From Bacillota bacterium (GTDB lineage Bacteria; Bacillota; Desulfotomaculia; Desulfotomaculales; JAJYZD01), in contig JAJYZD010000025.1 in NCBI GenBank assembly GCA_021800315.1, positions 1 through 22,436 of the forward strand: DNA of 22,436 nt, given 5' to 3'. The translations under genes were made by a program, and so were the position numbers. This document shows positions 15,210 to 22,175 of the stretch, in pieces. The notes beneath the pieces are model-generated. The model was not told where the DNA came from, made no database searches, and worked only from the letters and a program-made list of their open reading frames with translations. The first letter of the stretch is position 1. The number at the start of each line of letters is the position of its first letter.

Positions 15210-15452
15210 ATGGCCCAGATAACATTGCCCGTGGAAGGGATGAGTTGCAATCACTGCAAGATGGCGGTGGAGAAGGCGCTCTTAAAGGTACCCGGCGTGA
15301 GCAAGGCGGAAGCGGACCTGGCCGATAAGAAGGCCTCCATCGATTACGATGAGGCGAAAGCCTCCAGGGAACAACTGGTCAACGCGGTAACGGACGCCGG
15401 TTACACCGTCGCGGAACCCGTGGCCGAAAAGGGCGGGGGGTGCTGCTGCTAG
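15210..15452 (+). CDS. copZ: Copper chaperone CopZ with a Cys-Cys-Cys C-terminus
   Basis: An 80-aa HMA-domain protein that carries Cu(I) in the cytoplasm and passes it to CopA or CsoR. The site GMSCNHC is intact (C13 and C16), followed by the normal beta-alpha-beta pattern ending VTDAGYTV. The ATG at 15210 is preceded by AAAGGAGGTGATAAC, a near-ideal ribosome site. The protein ends GGGCCC, three consecutive cysteines after a glycine linker, which is not part of the basic CopZ fold and could add a second copper-binding site. It follows its degenerate paralogue by about 80 bp. Confidence 0.94.
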   Translation: MAQITLPVEGMSCNHCKMAVEKALLKVPGVSKAEADLADKKASIDYDEAKASREQLVNAVTDAGYTVAEPVAEKGGGCCC

Positions 15453-15459
15453 CCAGGCG

Positions 15460-15633
15460 GGGGACATACCGCCGGTAGTGTGAATAGCGAAAAGCCGGCC
15501 CCGGCAGAGTTATCCGCCAGGCCGCCCGGCGTGGTGGAAACGGCCTCCGGGTGAAGTGAGGGGGGGCAAACGCCCCCTCACGGCGGCTGGCCAACGAAGA
15601 AGCAACCCGGTCCCGAAAGGGAAGGGCACTGTT
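15460..15633 (+). other. Structured non-coding stretch, possibly the 5' part of a group II intron
   Basis: The stretch holds several stems, most clearly GTGAGGGGG/CCCCCTCAC near 15558-15583. From 15478 it reads GTGTG followed by AATAGCG, and group II introns begin GUGYG. Sections such as GTGGAAACGGC and GGGTGAAGTGAG look intron-like to me from memory. No reverse transcriptase gene or domain V is seen, so at most a fragment. Low confidence. Confidence 0.25.
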
Positions 15634-15756
15634 TTGTCTTACGATGTCATCGTGGCCCGGCAAGGGATGCGGGTTCTTGCTGTTGGAAAGAAACTGCTAC
15701 GCCCGCTTACAGGCTTCGCCATAGGCGTCCTACCGTGCCGGGGGCTTCGAGTGCCA
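15634..15756 (+). pseudogene. Broken fragment of a geranylgeranyl-reductase-type FAD oxidoreductase gene
   Basis: The first 24 bases encode SYDVIVA and are almost identical to the start of the intact reductase gene at 17218. The whole GGGPAGS dinucleotide-binding loop is then missing, and the text rejoins at GMRVL, aligned with GMKVL of the intact copy. After that the match continues only in another frame (LLLERNCYARLQAS against LLLEKSRYPRFK), ending at a stop. It is thus a partial duplicate with a deletion and a frameshift. A GGGAAGGG ribosome-like site still precedes it. Confidence 0.7.
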
Positions 15757-15880
15757 CGGCTGTCAACGTCTGCGGAGATTTACGAAGGCGACCAGGTCAT
15801 CGGCCGGTGGGGGTCGCGATACGGTCACCGGGACGTTGTTTAGGTATAGAAGAATAACCGATCGATAGGGGTGCACGGTG

Positions 15881-16999
15881 ATGAAGCTGTTCGATCAATT
15901 CAGGGGAATCGTGGCCGGTCAGCAAATATCTTCGGAATACCTGGCCGGCTACAAAAGACTGGGCGAGCAGGTGTTCGAGGTCGAGGTGGAACTCGCCCGG
16001 GCGGAAAGCGCCCCGGCGCGCGCCCTGCTGCGCGCGGCCAAGAGCCTCCAGGTGATGGGCGACGCCTTGTTGAGGGACGTGTATGCTGACAATAAAATGG
16101 CTTACCACGTGCCGGCGATAACCCGCGACCAGGCGGAGGCATGGTACGGCCGGATTCCGGAACTGTTGGTGGCGGCCCGGCAGGAGGCTTGCTTCGCCGG
16201 AGCCGGCAAGGTCCAACTGCCGGTCCGGTTCGGGATGAAATACGATATGCAGGGGATGTGCCCGATCGAGCATCTGACCGGCATGCGCCGGGCGGCCGAC
16301 GAGATGGAGAACCTGATCAAGGACGGGGTAACAGACGCCCGATCGCAAGGTGAGACTTACCGGAGCGCGATTCTTCTCTTTGAAGAAGCCCGGACGCGGC
16401 GGGCATCCGGGGACGCGATCGTCGGTTCGATCCTGGACGGGCGGAGGCTTCCCCCCGCAAGCCACGAAGACGCCGAAAAACATTACTGGGTGGCGCTGGA
16501 GGATTACCTGCTGATCGCCCAGGCGTTGGAGATTCCCGCCCTGGCCGATAAAAAACCCGCGGCCACGGTAAAAAAGAGCAGGCTGGACTCCGATGACGTG
16601 TTCAAGGTGACGTCGCCTGCGGCCCTTGAGGAAATCCGCCGGCGTCCCGGCGAGTACGCCCAGGCCCGGCGGGATTTCGCCGAGTTGTGGGCCGGACACC
16701 GGGTCAGCGACGCGGAGCGGGAGTACGAAAACACGGTTGACGCCCTGGCGGCGTCGGGCGGTATCAAGGAAGACGGTTACTGGTATTGCTGTCCCTTTCC
16801 GCCCGTATACAAAGTGATGCGCGGTCCGGTGGAGGTGGCCGGTCACACCGTTGCCGAAGGCCACGTCTTCGTCTGGAACTACCGGGAAGGGCGGTTGGTC
16901 ACCCAGGCGGGCTTCCGTGCCGCCGACTCGCGGCATTACTGCGCCGACGATTCCCGGTACGACGCCGGTTCCCGGGGGTCCGGGCACCATTGTTGTTAG
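15881..16999 (+). CDS. Uncharacterised 372-aa protein with Cys-rich C-terminus
   Basis: I do not recognise the family. The frame is long, GC-rich in the third position like its neighbours, and starts with ATG after GGGG about 9 bases upstream (a GTG lies one codon earlier). The first two thirds look alpha-helical and soluble, rich in Ala, Glu and Arg, with no signal peptide or membrane segment. A charged linker (KKPAATVKKSR) lies near 225-235. The last 80 residues change in character: a YWYCCPFPP block (C303, C304), a predicted beta-rich part with VAGHTVAEGHVFVWNYREG, then HYCADD and a terminal HHCC. The paired cysteines and histidines suggest a metal site. It sits between the copper genes and a flavin reductase, so a redox or metal role is possible but unproven. 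Confidence 0.8.
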   Translation: MKLFDQFRGIVAGQQISSEYLAGYKRLGEQVFEVEVELARAESAPARALLRAAKSLQVMGDALLRDVYADNKMAYHVPAITRDQAEAWYGRIPELLVAARQEACFAGAGKVQLPVRFGMKYDMQGMCPIEHLTGMRRAADEMENLIKDGVTDARSQGETYRSAILLFEEARTRRASGDAIVGSILDGRRLPPASHEDAEKHYWVALEDYLLIAQALEIPALADKKPAATVKKSRLDSDDVFKVTSPAALEEIRRRPGEYAQARRDFAELWAGHRVSDAEREYENTVDALAASGGIKEDGYWYCCPFPPVYKVMRGPVEVAGHTVAEGHVFVWNYREGRLVTQAGFRAADSRHYCADDSRYDAGSRGSGHHCC

Positions 17000-17217
17000 T
17001 ACCTCCGTTACCGGACGAAGGCGGGGAAAACCCCGATGCCCGGTCCGGGGCGAAGAAGTCTCTTCCGTACCGGTGGCGCGGCGCGGGTGGCCGCGCTGGC
17101 TTGCGGCGGGAGTGCGCTTGTCGTATGATAGATGATAATCACTGGAGGATTCGGGCGCCCGGCAGGGGAAAATACGGATTTCCGGCCGGCGGTAACCGCC
17201 CGGGAAGGGAAGCCGAC

Positions 17218-18360
17218 ATGTCCTACGATGTCATCGTGGCCGGCGGCGGTCCGGCCGGATCCGGGCTGGCCGTCTTCCTTGCCGGCGCCGGGATGAAGGT
17301 CCTGTTGCTGGAGAAGAGCCGCTATCCGCGTTTCAAACCGTGCGGCGGCGCGCTGTCGCCACGGGTGGCGGAACTCCTTGATTTCCCCTGGCGGGAGATT
17401 GTCCGGGACACGGCCGGCCGGGTCGATTGCCACCTGGGGCCGGGCCGCCGGGTGAGCGTCGAGTACGGCGAACCGGTGGCCTACCTCGTAGAACGGGACG
17501 ACTTGGACAGCCTTTTGGCCCGGCGGGCGGCCGCCCTCGGGGCGGAGGTGCGGGAGGACTCGCCGGTAACCGGTGTGGAGTTGGCGGCGGAAGGGGTTAC
17601 CGTGGCGACCGGGACCGGAAAATACCGGGGCGGGCTTTTGGCCTGCGCCGACGGGGTCCACAGTTTGGCGGCCCGCCGGACCGGTCTGTACGGGTCGCGG
17701 AGACTCGGGGTCACCCTGGCCGCGGAACTGGTCCCCAAAGATCCGGAGCGTTTCCGGGGCCGCATGGTTATCGACCTCGGGGCCTGCCGGGGCGGCTACG
17801 GCTGGATCTTCCCCAAGGGCGACCGGCTCTCGGTCGGCCTGGGCAGCTTCGGCCGGGTGGCGGACCTGCGATCCCTTTTGTCAGCTTTTCTGGCCGGCCA
17901 CGGCCTGGGCGATCATACCGTCGCGCGTCAGAGGGGTCACCTCATCCCGGCGGACGGCAACCTGAAGCGAATCGTGGCCCGGGGCCGGGTGTTCCTGCTC
18001 GGCGACGCGGCGGCGCTGGTCGACCCGTTCACCGGCGAGGGCATTTATTACGCCGTCTTGAGCGCCCGCCTGGCGGCCCGGGCCATTCTGGCCGGAGACG
18101 GGGAGGCGGCGGCGTCGTACCAGCAACTGGTGGACGGGCAAATCCGCCGGAATCTGGCGACGGCCGGAAGAATAGCGCGGCTCTTCTACGCCCTGCCCGC
18201 TCCTTTTTTCGCCCTCGTCGAGCGACATCCGGAACTGGCGGAAAGCGTCATCAGGGCGGCCTACGGCGCGACCGGCTACGCTTCCCTCGCCTGGGGCCGG
18301 GCGGGCTTCCGGCGGATCTGGCGCAAGGCTTTCGGCCACCCGGTTTCCCGGGAACCGTGA
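17218..18360 (+). CDS. Geranylgeranyl reductase family FAD-dependent oxidoreductase
   Basis: A 380-aa flavoprotein of the geranylgeranyl reductase/FixC group. The FAD-binding Rossmann motif VIVAGGGPAGSGLAVFLA is at residues 5-22, with the acidic end LLLEKSRYPRFKPCGG near 30-45 (the PCGG block is a family hallmark). YGWIFPKGDRLSVGLG occurs near 195-210, and the second FAD motif VFLLGDAAALVDPFTGEGIYYA near 258-280. Members reduce isoprenoid double bonds, for example in menaquinone or lipid side chains, using ferredoxin or NADPH. The ATG at 17218 has GGGAAGGGA 7 bases before it; the frame is open upstream but that text shows no homology. A broken partial copy lies 1.6 kb upstream. Confidence 0.9.
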   Translation: MSYDVIVAGGGPAGSGLAVFLAGAGMKVLLLEKSRYPRFKPCGGALSPRVAELLDFPWREIVRDTAGRVDCHLGPGRRVSVEYGEPVAYLVERDDLDSLLARRAAALGAEVREDSPVTGVELAAEGVTVATGTGKYRGGLLACADGVHSLAARRTGLYGSRRLGVTLAAELVPKDPERFRGRMVIDLGACRGGYGWIFPKGDRLSVGLGSFGRVADLRSLLSAFLAGHGLGDHTVARQRGHLIPADGNLKRIVARGRVFLLGDAAALVDPFTGEGIYYAVLSARLAARAILAGDGEAAASYQQLVDGQIRRNLATAGRIARLFYALPAPFFALVERHPELAESVIRAAYGATGYASLAWGRAGFRRIWRKAFGHPVSREP

Positions 18361-18915
18361 TAATCTGGTTGGAATGCCGGCTGGGATTCCAGAGGAATCG
18401 GTGAGATATCGGCGTTCCAGAAGAACCCCTTTGGCATCTGTTTCTTCGACCCACACCCACCCTCCGGCGACCCACCCCCTGGATGGGTACCCCGACCCGG
18501 AAGTCGGGGGCTTGCCTTCGTTTCGCGGCGCGATGGGATCGGGTCCGGAGGACCTGGAGGCTGCGGTGAGAAAGGCGGGGCGGTATTGACGCGGCCGTAA
18601 TACAAAGAGGTTCGCCCGTATTTCAAGAACGAACCTCCCGACCACAACCACCCGGTCTTGCGTACCAGTTTGCCATACAGCAATTTTTAGTACGCCATTC
18701 AGTGGTTTTCGATAATAGTTTGGCCAGTTTCGGGTCGATTATTCAACTCAAATACTGAGAGACATGGAAATATTTTTGAATCAAATTGACGAAGACAAAT
18801 ACATGCCCTTACTGTTTTCTGTGCTGACAAATCATGGAGATGTATCCTCCGGGCGGTTCGAAAGGATGCATCTTCCTACGGCATTGATTTATATTTTTGA
18901 GCATAGAGTGGCGGT
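18361..18915. other. Gene-poor stretch with stem-loops of the IS200/IS605 style
   Basis: No supported gene. A perfect stem CCCCGAC (18490-18496) with GTCGGGG (18503-18509) around a 6-base loop, flanked by GGGTAC and GCTTGCCT, resembles the subterminal hairpins of IS200/IS605 elements. A second inverted repeat, GAGGTTCG (18607-18614) and CGAACCTC (18630-18637), follows. From about 18670 the DNA turns AT-rich. A plus-strand frame at 18764-19003 has no ribosome site and overlaps a better minus-strand gene. Confidence 0.45.
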
Positions 18916-19110
18916 CTACCTATATTCCGTTAATTCTGTTAGTACTTTTTCCATTATTGGCGTGGGTTTACGTTTGCCGTTTTTAGGAATGGGAATAAGG
19001 TAATTGTCGTCTATATACCGACAGACTGCAGCACCTCGCGTTTCTCCTGACATTTGACTTCTTATTGGATCATACGGACGGTTATTTAGAAAGCATATCC
19101 ATTTCTTCAT
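18916..19110 (-). CDS. Small uncharacterised protein, 64 aa, second gene of a leftward pair
   Basis: The ATG at 19110 on the minus strand has AAAGGAGGG about 8 bases upstream, an ideal ribosome site, which argues for a real gene. The product begins MKKWICFLNNRP, is basic (many Lys and Arg), and has two cysteines (C6 and C30) and no long membrane segment. The C-terminal half, with IPIPKNGKRKPTPIMEK, may be partly disordered. No family recognised. It lies 68 bp after a 36-codon membrane-peptide frame on the same strand and shares its putative promoter near 19520-19547. The local DNA is AT-rich, unlike the backbone, so it may be a recent arrival. Confidence 0.55.
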   Translation of the reverse strand: MKKWICFLNNRPYDPIRSQMSGETRGAAVCRYIDDNYLIPIPKNGKRKPTPIMEKVLTELTEYR

Positions 19111-19178
19111 GGTTTATACCCTCCTTTACTCTTATTTAAACTAAATTGTTCGGAATGGTCAGGGTGCCTTGTGGTTGA

Positions 19179-19289
19179 CTACGCTGGTTTGGATAGGAAA
19201 GTGTTTATGATTACTGCGGTACCTATACCAAACAGGAGCAGCCCATCTGAAAAGATGAGTATGAGTAGGTTCTCTACGCGCTTAGTCAC
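19179..19289 (-). CDS. Small hydrophobic peptide, 36 aa, first gene of a leftward pair
   Basis: A GTG at 19289 on the minus strand is preceded by GGAAAGGAGGTACGCCAA, an excellent ribosome site. The 36-residue product opens with a basic stretch (TKRVEN), then about 24 mainly hydrophobic residues broken by one Asp (LLILIFSDGLLLFGIGTAVII), and ends NTFLSKPA. It is probably a single-span membrane peptide. It precedes the 64-aa gene and follows a roughly 220-base leader behind a sigma-A-like promoter. Candidate roles include a peptide signal, a toxin of the small-membrane-peptide sort, or a regulator. No homologue recognised. Confidence 0.5.
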   Translation of the reverse strand: MTKRVENLLILIFSDGLLLFGIGTAVIINTFLSKPA

Positions 19290-19517
19290 TTGGCGTACCT
19301 CCTTTCCGACAGGTGCCAACGACCTTTTGGAGGCAGATGGTATTTATCCTTTTTATGTACCATACAACTTTCCAGTTGATTCAGAAGAAGTTAACCGCTC
19401 GAAGTTAGATTGGGAGATGTCGTCAAACCTGACCCGGTAGTCACCAATGTTACGCATCCTGAACCAAGCGTTGCACATGGGCCCAGCGCTCCTGAGCCAA
19501 AGCGAATCTGTAGATGT
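19290..19517 (-). other. Leader of the small-gene pair with two similar 18-bp motifs
   Basis: On the plus strand CGCATCCTGAACCAAGCG (19453-19470) and CGCTCCTGAGCCAAAGCG (19487-19504) are near copies 34 bp apart, each with self-complementary ends (CGC/GCG). They would lie at the very start of the leftward transcript. No known riboswitch was recognised. A frame at 19353-19547 on the minus strand starts upstream of the promoter boxes and is not supported. Confidence 0.4.
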
Positions 19518-19547
19518 ATTATAAAACCCCTGGCCAGAAAAAAGCAA
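19518..19547 (-). promoter_or_regulatory. Sigma-A-like promoter for the small-gene pair
   Basis: Read on the minus strand, TTGCTT (19547-19542) and a perfect TATAAT (19523-19518) are 18 bp apart. Transcription would start near 19511 and run left into the two small genes. Confidence 0.65.
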
Positions 19548-19603
19548 CTATATTTTTAGACTTTTTAGGCTTTTTAGAATATTTTTATAATTATGTACCG
19601 TTT

Positions 19604-19630
19604 TATCACAATGTTTTTTTGATTGTGATA
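19604..19630. repeat. Perfect 9-bp inverted repeat, TATCACAAT...ATTGTGATA
   Basis: Arms 19604-19612 and 19622-19630 surround a 9-base loop of mostly T. It lies about 60 bp upstream of the leftward promoter in very AT-rich DNA. It could be an operator or the end of an old mobile element. Confidence 0.6.
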
Positions 19631-19680
19631 GTGATTGCAAGTTACTAATTACCGTGATATTCGGAATTGCGCCTGCAGTA

Positions 19681-19959
19681 ATGGACTCATCATACCGGAA
19701 AGGCTTACCCTTTTCCGGTCAAGAGTGTTCGAAGTATGGCTATATTCACAAAGATAACCGGAACGGGAAAGTGTTCAGCTGCAAGCATTGCGGTCATACG
19801 TAGGATGCTGACAAAAGCGCAGCTAAAAACATCGTAAAGCGTTTTTCTGACGAAGAGTCGCGTAAAATTGCCAAGAGATACTTCTGGAACCACGCATTGC
19901 GCCGTCAAAAGGTCCTGGAACTGCATCTGCAAAGAGCAGGTAATGGCCAAGCGGTGTAG
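19681..19959 (+). pseudogene. Dead C-terminal fragment of a TnpB (IS200/IS605 family) gene
   Basis: The frame from ATG 19681 gives QECSKYGYIHKDNRN, then FSCKHCGHT, a TAG stop at 19801, then DADKSAAKNIVKRF. This is the zinc-finger and final DAD..AAKNI (RuvC) segment of TnpB, the RNA-guided nuclease ancestor of Cas12. The first CxxC has become CxxY, and the stop replaces what is probably a Gln codon (CAG to TAG). The N-terminal domains are absent, so the fragment is certainly inactive. It ends at 19959, shortly before a large hairpin. Confidence 0.85.
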
Positions 19960-20012
19960 CTAAACAACTATGAAGCCGTAAGGTCACATCCGGCCGCTGA
20001 AAAGGCGGAACA

Positions 20013-20053
20013 CCTCGCAGCAGATGGCGGAAGCTCCGCCCTCTGCTGCGAGG
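20013..20053. terminator. Very strong stem-loop between the TnpB fragment and cooS
   Basis: CCTCGCAGCAGA (20013-20024) pairs perfectly with TCTGCTGCGAGG (20042-20053), and inside it GGCGGA pairs with TCCGCC around a 3-base loop with one mismatch between the stems. That is 18 base pairs. There is no T-run on either side, so it may be a transposon end hairpin that now limits read-through from cooS, or a Rho-dependent or bidirectional stop. Confidence 0.55.
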
Positions 20054-20197
20054 TTTCACGACCTGAAACAAGATCAGCGGAATTTGGTTTTCCAGCTAAA
20101 AGTTTCCGGTCATCGGGTTCCTTCCGGTACCTGTCGCCAACTCGCCCAGGTTGGGGAGCGGAGGTCGGCACCTATTGAACTTTTCCGGCCCCGGATA

Positions 20198-22102
20198 TCA
20201 GACAAGTTCCACCTTTTGCCGGTTGGCTTCGATGTGGGCCAAAATAGCGTCGGATGCTTTGACAGGGTCTTTTTCTATGCCGAGCAGGCCACCGGTGAGA
20301 TGCCGGCAGTCCTCGGTCAACAGTTTGACCAGGTTCGGCGCCCCGGTGACGGTGGGCACGGGATTGACATAAGTGTACAGGCCGAGGGCCAGGGAAAAAA
20401 TGGCGTCGACAGTGGCTTTTTGTTCCATGTATTCGGGCGCCGCGACGGCGACGGGCAGATACGGCAGCGGTACACCGCCCAAGGCGTCCGAAACATCATG
20501 CAGAAAATCAGCCAAACGTCCGGTATCGGTGCATGTTCCGTAGCTCAAAACCGGCGGAATACCCAGTTGCCGGGAAACCTTTTTCAAGCCCGGGCCGGCG
20601 AATTCCCTGGCTTCGGGGTGACACAAGCCAGCCACCTGCAGGGCACCGTTACCGCATCCAAGCGAGAGAATCAACAGGTCACGTTTGATCAACTCCCTGG
20701 CGATTCTCACGGTGTGGACGTCCTGACCGGAATCTCTCAGCGTGGTGCAGGAAACAAGTCCCACCACCCCTCTCAGGTCGCCGTCCCTGACGGCCTTCAG
20801 CAACGGTTCGAGCGTTCCACCGAGGGCCGCGGCGATGCTTTCGTTACAGAAGCCTACCATGCTTTCCCCGACGGGCAGGCCGGCAACCGGTTGAACTGAA
20901 GAGCGGCGTGTTGCAAAGTTGTCGATGGCCATCTGCAGAAGCCGGGCCGCCTGCTGCCCGGCCTCTTTTGGCTCGTAATCAATCCGGTCCGTGACGCCTT
21001 CGAACGATACAAGTTCGCTAACCGGTACGAGTTTGAACCGGTACTTTTGCGCGTATAGAGGGTCGACGGGCATGGAACAGTTCATGTCACACGCGAAGAG
21101 ATCCACGCACCCGCTGGCCATCACCGCCTCCTGCATGATCCAGTTGCCGGTGAAACCGTAGAGCACGTCATCCATTTCCCATCTCTGAATCATTTCCTGG
21201 CCTGTTTCAATGTTGGCGATTACGCGCAAGCCTTTGGCGCCTTCTTGTCTGGCTTTTTCCTGCCATTCCCGGCGGCGGGCCAGTTGGACCATGGCGAAGC
21301 CCAAAAACGGTTCGTGCCCATTAGGCAGGACGTTGACGTAATCCGGGTCGAGTACGCCCATGTCCACGCGCATCAGGTGGGGTCTGGGAATGCCGAAAAG
21401 TATGTCCTGGCAATATTCGTTGATTATCTGACTCTGATAGGCCATGGCCGTGCCCAGACGCATCGCTTTCAGGGCGAGGCTCGCGTAATTGCCGTCCACA
21501 TTGGTCAGGCAGGAACTTGTGGCGAGCATGATCTCCCGATGGATTCCCTGCGGGAAAATATTCAGTTTCCGCCAGTTTTCTTTCCGTTCGGCCGGGGCCA
21601 GGGCTTCTACGATCATGCTTAGTCCGTCCGGTCTGTTGAAGTCGGCAGCGGCGAACTCGCACAGACGAAGGGCAATTTCATCCGTAGCGCCCCCGATGTC
21701 CAGTCCCAGCCGGGCGGCGAAGGATCTCAGTTTGTCAGGCTCGGTGATTTGGAAAGGAGTCCGGCCCTGGGCCGTGGCTCGCAAAGTTTTCAGGGTTTGC
21801 TCCGTATGATAGTGGTAGGTGGAGGCGCCGAGCACGTTTCGCAAGAGCATCATCCGCATGGCCATACCGTCCGCGGTAATACCGCAGACACCCTTTTTGT
21901 CCTTGGCGGCATCCGCGCGGCAGGGACCGTTCGAGCACAGGTCGCAACGCGCTCCCGCCTGGCAGAAAGGGCACCTGCTGTCAGGATTGCCACCCAGGCC
22001 CTGGGCCTCATATCGATCCCATATACTGGTCATCCCGTCCGCTTGGAGACGGCTGTACATCCGCCGCACCGACTCATGGTAGGAAACCCTGTCTTCCTGC
22101 AT
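20198..22102 (-). CDS. cooS: Anaerobic carbon monoxide dehydrogenase catalytic subunit (CooS), variant C-cluster
   Basis: A 634-aa Ni-Fe CODH, normally interconverting CO and CO2 with electrons passed to ferredoxin. I chose ATG 22102 (GAGGGGG about 10 bases upstream); an ATG at 22177 would run through a dyad. The N-terminus has C44-x2-C47 for the D-cluster, as in the Desulfovibrio-type short motif, and C53, C56, C61 and C73 for the B-cluster. C-cluster ligands H263 (NGHEPF), C342 (MNC), C452 (SCTT), C483 (LGCGNG) and C524 (GTCTD) are present. Where characterised enzymes have GICCTGNE, this one reads ANIETGQE, so the ligand corresponding to C295 of the C. hydrogenoformans enzyme is replaced by Ile-Glu. 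K562 near the active site is kept (APEYMEQKA). No cooF, cooC or acs gene is in view. Confidence 0.93.
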   Translation of the reverse strand: MQEDRVSYHESVRRMYSRLQADGMTSIWDRYEAQGLGGNPDSRCPFCQAGARCDLCSNGPCRADAAKDKKGVCGITADGMAMRMMLLRNVLGASTYHYHTEQTLKTLRATAQGRTPFQITEPDKLRSFAARLGLDIGGATDEIALRLCEFAAADFNRPDGLSMIVEALAPAERKENWRKLNIFPQGIHREIMLATSSCLTNVDGNYASLALKAMRLGTAMAYQSQIINEYCQDILFGIPRPHLMRVDMGVLDPDYVNVLPNGHEPFLGFAMVQLARRREWQEKARQEGAKGLRVIANIETGQEMIQRWEMDDVLYGFTGNWIMQEAVMASGCVDLFACDMNCSMPVDPLYAQKYRFKLVPVSELVSFEGVTDRIDYEPKEAGQQAARLLQMAIDNFATRRSSVQPVAGLPVGESMVGFCNESIAAALGGTLEPLLKAVRDGDLRGVVGLVSCTTLRDSGQDVHTVRIARELIKRDLLILSLGCGNGALQVAGLCHPEAREFAGPGLKKVSRQLGIPPVLSYGTCTDTGRLADFLHDVSDALGGVPLPYLPVAVAAPEYMEQKATVDAIFSLALGLYTYVNPVPTVTGAPNLVKLLTEDCRHLTGGLLGIEKDPVKASDAILAHIEANRQKVELV

Positions 22103-22155
22103 GGATACGAATTCCCCCTCTAAGAACTTTTCCCGATGTGTTTCACCGTTCCTAA

Positions 22156-22175
22156 GTACATGGACAAGCATGTAC
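22156..22175. promoter_or_regulatory. Perfect dyad upstream of cooS, candidate operator
   Basis: GTACATG (22156-22162) and CATGTAC (22169-22175) are perfect 7-bp arms around 6 bases, 54 bp before the chosen cooS start. The position fits an operator or a leader element. No specific regulator is recognised. Confidence 0.5.

Noticed and set aside
16786..17217. Upstream extension of the reductase frame by 144 codons
   Set aside because: The added part is low-complexity Arg/Gly text overlapping the preceding gene; the ATG at 17218 has a proper ribosome site and begins directly with the FAD motif.
18764..19003. 79-codon plus-strand frame
   Set aside because: No ribosome site; it overlaps the minus-strand 64-aa frame, which has an ideal one.
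19171..19440. 89-codon plus-strand frame
   Set aside because: No ribosome site or motif; it covers the small membrane-peptide gene and leader on the other strand.
20024..20899. 291-codon plus-strand frame opposite cooS
   Set aside because: Shadow of the cooS codon bias; it overlaps conserved C-cluster motifs on the other strand.
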